NCBI GenBank assembly: GCA_028554755.1
Contig: JAPTOF010000016.1
Span: forward strand, 9,027,001-9,091,000
Source of the DNA: Cordia subcordata
Taxonomy: Eukaryota > Streptophyta > Magnoliopsida > Boraginales > Cordiaceae
DNA: 64,000 bases
Direction: 5' to 3'
Part shown: positions 58,169-64,000 of the stretch, one piece after another
How the letters are laid out: every line of letters begins with the position of its first letter
Numbering within the stretch: position 1 is the first letter of the stretch
The notes under the pieces: model-generated
What the model was told of the DNA's origin: nothing
The model's input: the letters and a program-made list of their open reading frames with translations, nothing else
Databases searched by the model: none
Made by a program: the position numbers and the translations under genes

Positions 58169-58729
58169 TGTCATGCCTTGCCGATGGAGACGCCACAGGG
58201 GCAACAAGATGGTAAGACCGAGGCTTGCACGGAGGCATACGGGGCACTTTCTCGTGTTAACGCAACCCCGATGATGCAAGCGCCATGCGAGCAACCGTGT
58301 GGCAAGGATGACAAGGCTTGTTCATATGCACGAATGGCACTTATCCCCAGGAAGGATCTAGAAGATAAACTAGATAGGGATAATATCAATCCCCTTTGTT
58401 TAAGGGATTATTATTTGTGATTGATTGTAAATATCCATGATTAGGGTAGAATAATCTAGAATCTTATAGTAGCCATTAGATTGAAATCATCTTAGCCATT
58501 CATTAGATGGGAAGCATGTATAAATAGCTTAGCTTTTTCATTTGTAAGACACACAGAAAAGCTTGAGAGTAACACAAAAGTCTTATTCTCTCAACTCTTT
58601 ACTTCCGCTACTTTATTATTTGTTTTGCTAAGCCTTTTGTTCGAGATTTTCAGGCTGACTTAGCCACTTTTGTTGTAGAAAGTGTCTAAGTGCCACACGC
58701 AGCGCTTAGGTTAGGTTAAGGGCGTGACA
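58169..58729 (+). repeat. 5' LTR of the chromovirus-type element
   Basis: Begins TGTCATGCC and ends GGCGTGACA. The TATA box TATAAATAG lies near 58519. The copy at 62783-63344 differs at about one base in twenty or fewer by eye. Confidence 0.9.
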
Positions 58730-58731
58730 AG

Positions 58732-58744
58732 TGGTACCAGAGCC
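58732..58744 (+). other. Primer binding site, tRNA-Met type
   Basis: TGGTACCAGAGCC two bases after the LTR; the common plant site is TGGTATCAGAGCC, complementary to initiator tRNA-Met. Confidence 0.8.
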
Positions 58745-58786
58745 AAGGTTACACACAAGGTGTTTGTAATTTTGCTCCTTTGAAGG

Positions 58787-60680
58787 ATGTCTTCTTCAGG
58801 TATTGAGAAGAGCGTTGATGCTGGTAATGATGAGAGGGGAAGAGAAGTCCTACCTCCTTCTGCAGTAGCCAAAGGCAACAAGAGGGGAAAGTCTTGTGAT
58901 GTGCAAGCTGCTGTCGAGGCATGTTTGACAAAGGCAGAAAATGTTGTTGCTGATTTCATGCAGAAACTTCAACAGCTTGGGTTCGACGATGAGGAGGCGC
59001 CAATTTTGGGGGACCTCTGTTAGGAACTCAAAAACCTTCAAGCTCGAGTACAAATGGCAGAAGAGGCGGCTAAGAATGCACTAATTGAGAAAGAAACCAT
59101 TGCCAATTGGTTACAGTTTAAGATTACCGAGCAAGATCGTAGGATGGCTGAATAAGACAAGATTCTTGAGGAGATGAAGAAAGATTGGGCTTTGTGTAGA
59201 GAGCCAATAGCTCGTGGTGCGTCAACCCACCATGTAGCACCAAAGATGGACATGCCAAGGCCTAGTCCCTACAACGGGAAGCGCGAAGCCAAGGAAGTGG
59301 AAAACTTCTTTTGGCAGATTGAACAATACTTTGATGCGGTTGAGCTCGAGGAAGATGTTAGCCGTGTGAAGACAGCAACACTCTACTTCTTAGAAGATGC
59401 AGCTCTATGGTGGCATATGAAGCACCAAGAGTTCCAAGAGGCCAAGAGGGGGCTTCCAACTTGGACTGCTTTCAAGGAGGATGTTTATGCCCAATTCTAC
59501 CCTGAAGAGGCCGAATGGGAAGCTCGTGACAAGCTTAGAGTCCTGAAGCATATAGGGACCATCCATCAATATGTTCAAGAATACATCTCCCTTAAACTTC
59601 AGGTACGTAATAAGCCCGATTATGATCATATGTATGACTTTATCAAGGGTTTGTAGCCATGGGCACAACAAGAAGTACGAATGAGAAAGCCCAAAACCTT
59701 CGCTCAAGCGGTTGCCATGGCCGAGTCTTTGATAGAGGTAAAGAAAAAGAACAACCCCGCTGAACCCCCGGGAGATTTGACGGAAAACGATGGGGAGGAC
59801 GAGAGTCCCAAAGGGCAAGACAAGGTTAGACATGGGAGACAACCTTTCGACAAGGACGAGAAGAAAGATAAGAGATCCATCACGTGCTACTTTTGTCTCA
59901 GTTCCCATCTATGGAGAGAGTGTCCAAGAAGACAAACACTCAACATGTTGATTGAGGAACGTGAAAAGATCGACGAAGCACAAATGGGTTCTCTTCAGTT
60001 GTTGAATGCTTTGAATGCCAAGATAACACCAAAGGCCACACCAAGGGGTGGCTTGATGTATATGGAGGCATTGATTCAAGGGAAACTCTCTAGGGCCATG
60101 TTGGACACTAGAGCTTCTCATAATTTCATAGCAGAAGACGAAGCCAAGAGATTAGGACATACTCTTAACAAGTCTCAAGGGTCCCTCAAGACTGTCAATT
60201 CTGCCCTACGACCATTGACGAGGGTGGTGAAAGATGTTTCTCTAAAAATTGGTACCTGGTAAGGGAAATTAAATTTTACGGTGGTACCCATGGATGACTT
60301 TGAGCTTGTCCTTGGTATGGAGTTCTTTAGACAAGCAAAGGCCATCCCTACACCCCACCTTGAACATATGATGATCATGGAGGAGAACACCCCTTGTATG
60401 GTCCCGGCGAAGATCCAAGCGAGATTCGAAAAGAGACAACTTTCGACCCTCCAGGTGGACAAAGGAGTTCGACAAAATGACGGGGCTTACTCAAGAGCCA
60501 TGAAAAGAGTGGATAAGGGTGAACAGGTGGTAGATAAGACACCAAAGGAGGCCGCCAAAGGCCGTGGGAAAGTGGAAGAGCCCACATCACCTTTGTTACA
60601 AAGGAAGGCACTACCTATGGAAAAGGTGGACCCTTCATATGATGCAACCCATGGTGGCAAACCAAAGAGGGGGACTGATA
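58787..60680 (+). pseudogene. gag and aspartic protease of the chromovirus-type element
   Basis: A possible gag start at 58787 (MSSSGIEKSVDAGND). The capsid region is at 59240-59650 (RPSPYNGKREAKEVENFFWQ, LWWHMKHQEF). The zinc knuckle CYFCLSSHLWREC is at about 59886-59924. The protease active site reads MLDTRASHNFIAEDEAKRLG at 60100-60155, with Arg where Gly is expected in DTG. Stop codons lie near 59022, 59154, 59657 and 60260. The Lys-rich linker after protease continues to about 60675, where the sequence is lost. Confidence 0.85.
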
Positions 60681-60681
60681 C

Positions 60682-62302
60682 TGCTATTTGAGCACAAGCC
60701 GAAATAGCCTGCAAGTGCACGGGATGTGTGTAGTACTGTGTGTGCAAGTGCGGGGTCGAATCCATAGGGAGGCTACCTTAGTTTAGTCTCTATGTGCTCG
60801 GGTGCCTTAAACTAGCTACGTGCGTGTGTGTACTTACTTTAGGATGGAAGGAAGCTCGGAAAAAGGAAAATAAAAACTAATCTATGGAGGAACTTAAAGG
60901 AGCCAAACTAAGGAAGGAAACACTAATAAAGAAGAAGGGGACCTAGGGCGATTGCATTGCAACAAGACTTGGGCTATGATAACAGATGATGTCTATCTAA
61001 GGCTTGGGACTTCTATTGTCGTTGTGTTGATCGGGGGCTCTCTTAACCAATACTAGTGGTTCAACCCGTTAGCTAGATTTAAAGCTAAGGGCCAATCCCT
61101 CCTAGCCTACACAATCTGTGCTTAGAACTTATCCTCTTGGCTGGATTTAAAGCCAAGGACTAGCACCTAAACACTACGTGACATTAAAGCTCGATTAACC
61201 AACAGTAACGTGGGTGAGGGACACTCTAGTCTAGGTTAACTTATCCGCTTGGCTTGATTTAAAGCCAAGGACTAGCACCTAAACTCGACTAAGCAAAGCA
61301 TGTAACCTATTAGCTGGATTTAAAGCTAAAGCCTACTCTACTAAGCAAAGCCATGAGATTAAGCACAATCACATCACCCATAAAAGTAGATAAGAGTGTT
61401 TGAAGCACAAATAACACATGCATATTCACTTAGGCATTTTAACAAACACATAGACATATTTGATTTCCAATACATAGACATATTGAATCATGCCATAAAT
61501 TTATGTAAATAAACATGTATTAAGAGAGCCAAAGATCTACACAAATCCATTATTCAAAGCCCTAATCTTATATACAACAACAATCAACCCTAAATCTAGC
61601 CTAATCTAGCAACATATTTACAAGAAATAGAGAAAGAACAAGAAGAACTTCCCTAAATTCTTGCTTCCAAATCTGTACAAATCCTTCAAATCTTTGTTTA
61701 ATGCTTCAATCCTAGCTTGGTGTGGGGTTTAGATGATGGTTTAGGGTGTTTTGTGTAGTGGGTCGAGGTTAGGGTTTATTAAGATTTAAGAATAAAAGTT
61801 CCTCCCTTCGAAATTGGGCTGAAACGAGCTTTTATAGATTTCTTCCACCCACAGCCGGTCGACCGGCTCCTCTTTCTTGCTCGACCGGCTTCAATCTTGA
61901 TGCTCTCTGGACTGGCCGGTCGACCTAGCCGGTCGACCGGCTTCTTGAGGAACTCGACTGGCTCTAAATCTTTTATTCTCTGGAGCGGCCGGTCGACCTA
62001 TACGGTCGACCGGCTCTTCATCTAAGCCGACCGGCTGGATCAGAATGCTCTCTTCTTTATTTCTTTTCTTCCGGTCTTCATCCGTTAGCTCATTTCTTCC
62101 TCGTATACGCTTGAACCCTTCCAAAACACTCCTAAAACATGGAATATAACACTTAGTATAGTATTTATGCACCTAAATACATTAAGTACGAATATTAACA
62201 AATATGCATAAACTTTATACTAAGCGCACTCAATTATGCTCTGAACGCCCTTAAATATGCATGCAAAAACTAGATGCAAACATGCACAAATGACACACAG
62301 CA
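60682..62302 (-). repeat. Solo LTR of an Athila-type element inside the chromovirus element
   Basis: About 1.6 kb. The right tip is GCA at 62302 (minus strand TGCTGTGTGTCATTTGTGC); the left tip is TGCTATTTG at 60682 or TGATACTGC at 60676. With the latter, the flanks GGGAC and GGGGC match at 4 of 5. The internal layout parallels the Athila-like LTR at 13793-15821: a gcaagtgcggggtcgaatcc-type head, repeated ggctggatttaaagccaagg words and palindromic tandem motifs. It resembles the partial LTR at 63387 even more. No internal region, so an LTR-LTR recombination product. Confidence 0.75.
61850..62040. repeat. CCGGTCGACCGG palindrome cluster in the solo LTR
   Basis: At least four full or near-full copies of the 12-bp palindrome or its halves (near 61856, 61917, 61939, 61988, 62004, 62028), within imperfect 65-75 bp units containing ctctctgga and agccggtcgacc. 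It sits at the same place in the LTR as the ACCGGTACC units of the inner Athila-like element. Confidence 0.75.
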
Positions 62303-62309
62303 GGGGCAA

Positions 62310-62782
62310 CCATACCTGACGAGACCCAACTCTTCCTCAATCTTCATGGGAGCCGAGCAATGGACAAGAAGCCGATTGAAGTAGCAACAAGTCAACGGAT
62401 CATTGCCGCTCGCACCAGGGAGTCAGAGACCAAGTGTAAAGATAGTTACCCTCAGACGGAGCAACCCAGTTCATCAAGGATCTTCCTTGATGAATCAGCT
62501 AGCAAAATGACCAGCAGAGTAAGTCGAGGAAAGAAAGACACAACCACAAAGAGTCTAGCAACTAAAATGTTAGACCCTCGTGATAAGGAAGTCAATATCA
62601 TCGAAGCCGATTGTATAAGAGGACTTCCACCGCGGCATGAGTACTTGGTGCATTGGAAGGGCTTGTCAGCAAGTGAGGCAAGTTGGGAACCAACAGACTC
62701 CCTTGGAAACTTTACGAAGGAGATTGTGAAGTATCATAAGGAGATCGCGACGTGGACGTTCGCGAAATTGAGTGGGGGAGTA
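62310..62782 (+). pseudogene. pol C-terminus with chromodomain, and polypurine tract
   Basis: Open frame 62360 onward. The chromodomain reads about VNIIEADCIRGLPPRHEYLV then HWKGLSASEASWEPTDSL and FTKEIVKYHKEI (62590-62750). Chromodomains at the integrase end mark chromoviruses and guide insertion through histone marks. The frame runs on into the LTR. The polypurine tract gagtgggggagta lies just before the LTR at 62783. No integrase core remains upstream. Confidence 0.85.
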
Positions 62783-63344
62783 TGTCACCCCCTGCCGATG
62801 GAGACGCCAAAGGGGCAGCAAGATGGCAAGACCGAGGCTTACACGGAGGCATACGGTGCAGTTTCCCATGTTAGCGCAACCCCGATGATGCTGGCGCCAT
62901 GCGAGCAACCGTGTGGCAAGGATGACAAGGCTTGTTCGGATGCAAGCATGGCACTTATCTCCAGGAAGGATCTAGAAGATAAACTAGATAGGGATAATAT
63001 CAATCCCCTTTGATTAAGGGATTATTATTTGTGATTGATTGTAAATATCCACGATTAGGGTAGAATAATCTAAAATCTCATAGTAGCCATTAGATTGAAA
63101 TCATCTTAGCCATTCATTAGATGGGAAGCATGTATAAATAGCCTAGCTTTTTCATTTGTAAGACACACAGAAAAGCTTGAGAGTAATACAAAAATCTTAT
63201 TCTCTCAACTCTTTACTTCCGCTGCTTTATTATTTGCTTTGCTAAGCCTTTTGTTCGTAGTTTTTAGGCTGACTTAGCCACTTTTGCTGTAGAAAAGTGT
63301 CTAAGTGCCGCACGTAACGCTTAGGTTAGGCTAAGGGCATGACA
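62783..63344 (+). repeat. 3' LTR of the chromovirus-type element
   Basis: Begins TGTCACCCC and ends GGCATGACA. A near-identical partner of 58169-58729. The TATA box is near 63132. Confidence 0.9.
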
Positions 63345-63386
63345 GTTGGCCAGCTTTTATACTTGTTCAGTCCTTGATTTTCTCAA

Positions 63387-64000
63387 TGATGTGTATCATT
63401 TTTGTATGTTTGTATATAGTTTTTGCATACACTTCTTTGAGTGTTTTGAGCATGATTAAGTGCATTTTGTGCTACATTTGTGTACAAAAAGTCATATATG
63501 TGCCAAATGTGTCAAAATGCATAAATGTTATACTAAATACCCTATTTTGTGTTTTAGGTCTGTTTTGGAAGAAGGAATTGAGCTTAATTGATGATGCTTG
63601 GATCTTGAAGTAAAGCTAGAATTGATTTGAATGTGAAGACATGAAGAAAAGGGCATTTGGAAGCTTTTTGAAGAAGAATGAAGCAACTAGACGCAACTGA
63701 GCACGAAAGGAGCTAAAATTAGAGTTCTCTGCAGACGACTAGTCACACCACCTTCCAGGCAATCGATTGACCCTAGTGATTGGCCTTATTTAGAAAACTC
63801 TTCTCCTAGGTTGGTCTCACTTTCTCCTAAGCCGGGTAACGGACCCCCTTGCCCAGCTTACACACTGAAGAGATATAAATAAGGGTTTTTAGCTCATTTT
63901 GAGGGAAGAAACTTCAATTTTCTTTATATCCATTTAATCCTAACCCTTATACCATTCAATAAACACTTTCACACATCATCTAAGCACTTAACCAAGATAG
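63387..64000 (+). repeat. Partial LTR of a third Athila-type element, running off the window
   Basis: Starts TGATGTGTATCATTTTTGTA. It matches in layout the minus-strand reading of the solo LTR (TGCTGTGTGTCATTTGTGCA) and of the inner element LTR (TGATGTGTTGTG). Shared landmarks include gttttaggtctgttttggaag, cacaccaccttccaggcaatcg and a TATA box (atataaataaggg) near 63876. The rest of the element would lie to the right of the window. Confidence 0.65.

Larger units (their letters stand above)
58169..63344 (+). mobile_element. Chromovirus-type Ty3/gypsy element, internally deleted
   Basis: LTRs 58169-58729 and 62783-63344 (561 and 562 bp, TGTCA/TGACA tips, very similar). tRNA-Met-type primer site after the left LTR, gag and protease to about 60670, chromodomain at the pol C-terminus, polypurine tract next to the right LTR. 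RT, RNase H and most of integrase are missing; a solo LTR of an Athila-type element sits where they should be. Flanks share GTTG (58165-58168 and 63345-63348), a short likely target duplication. Confidence 0.85.

Overview
This is nuclear DNA of a flowering plant, most likely a eudicot. The genes have GT-AG introns, the intergenic DNA is AT-rich, and there is a plastid-targeted starch synthase, a plastid ribosomal protein and many plant-type transposons. No prokaryotic features, CRISPR arrays, tRNA or rRNA genes were seen. I found no new enzymatic system. The noteworthy things are nested transposons with readable target duplications, two decaying genes (one with templated filler DNA), and small genes that simple ORF calling misses.

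Layout. 1-21633 is a nest of retrotransposons, all minus strand. The host is an old Tat-lineage (Retand-like) Ty3/gypsy element with an antisense extra ORF and tandem repeats in its 3' region. It is split by an Athila-like Ty3/gypsy element (4900-15821). The host's 5' LTR is split by a hAT-type element (20010-21222), which is itself split by a MULE-type element (20473-20993). 23282-25386 (-) is a GH17 beta-1,3-glucanase gene with a GPI-type tail. 25634-28722 holds two TIR elements, one with a truncated mudrA. 30995-34408 (-) is a complete 13-coding-exon granule-bound starch synthase I gene. 36911-37262 (-) is a 66-residue secreted or membrane protein gene. 38265-40990 (-) is a START-domain gene with a premature stop and a lost splice acceptor. 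42908-45207 (-) is a beta-1,3-galactosyltransferase pseudogene whose catalytic region was replaced by copied filler. 45678-46593 holds side-by-side and nested MITEs. 48286-50547 (+) encodes plastid ribosomal protein L11. 52771-55253 (+) encodes a soluble inorganic pyrophosphatase. 58169-63344 (+) is a chromovirus-type element that has lost RT and the integrase core and carries a solo Athila-type LTR. A further Athila-type LTR starts at 63387 and runs off the window.

The genic island is starch and plastid biology (GBSSI, L11), wall or glycan metabolism (GH17, galactosyltransferase) and phosphate metabolism (PPase). They do not form one pathway. From memory, the set GH17, GBSS1, small protein, galactosyltransferase, plastid L11 resembles Arabidopsis At1g32860-At1g32990, so this is probably a conserved syntenic block flanked by retrotransposon-rich DNA. 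Splice sites were read by eye; those called confident keep the reading frame across every exon.
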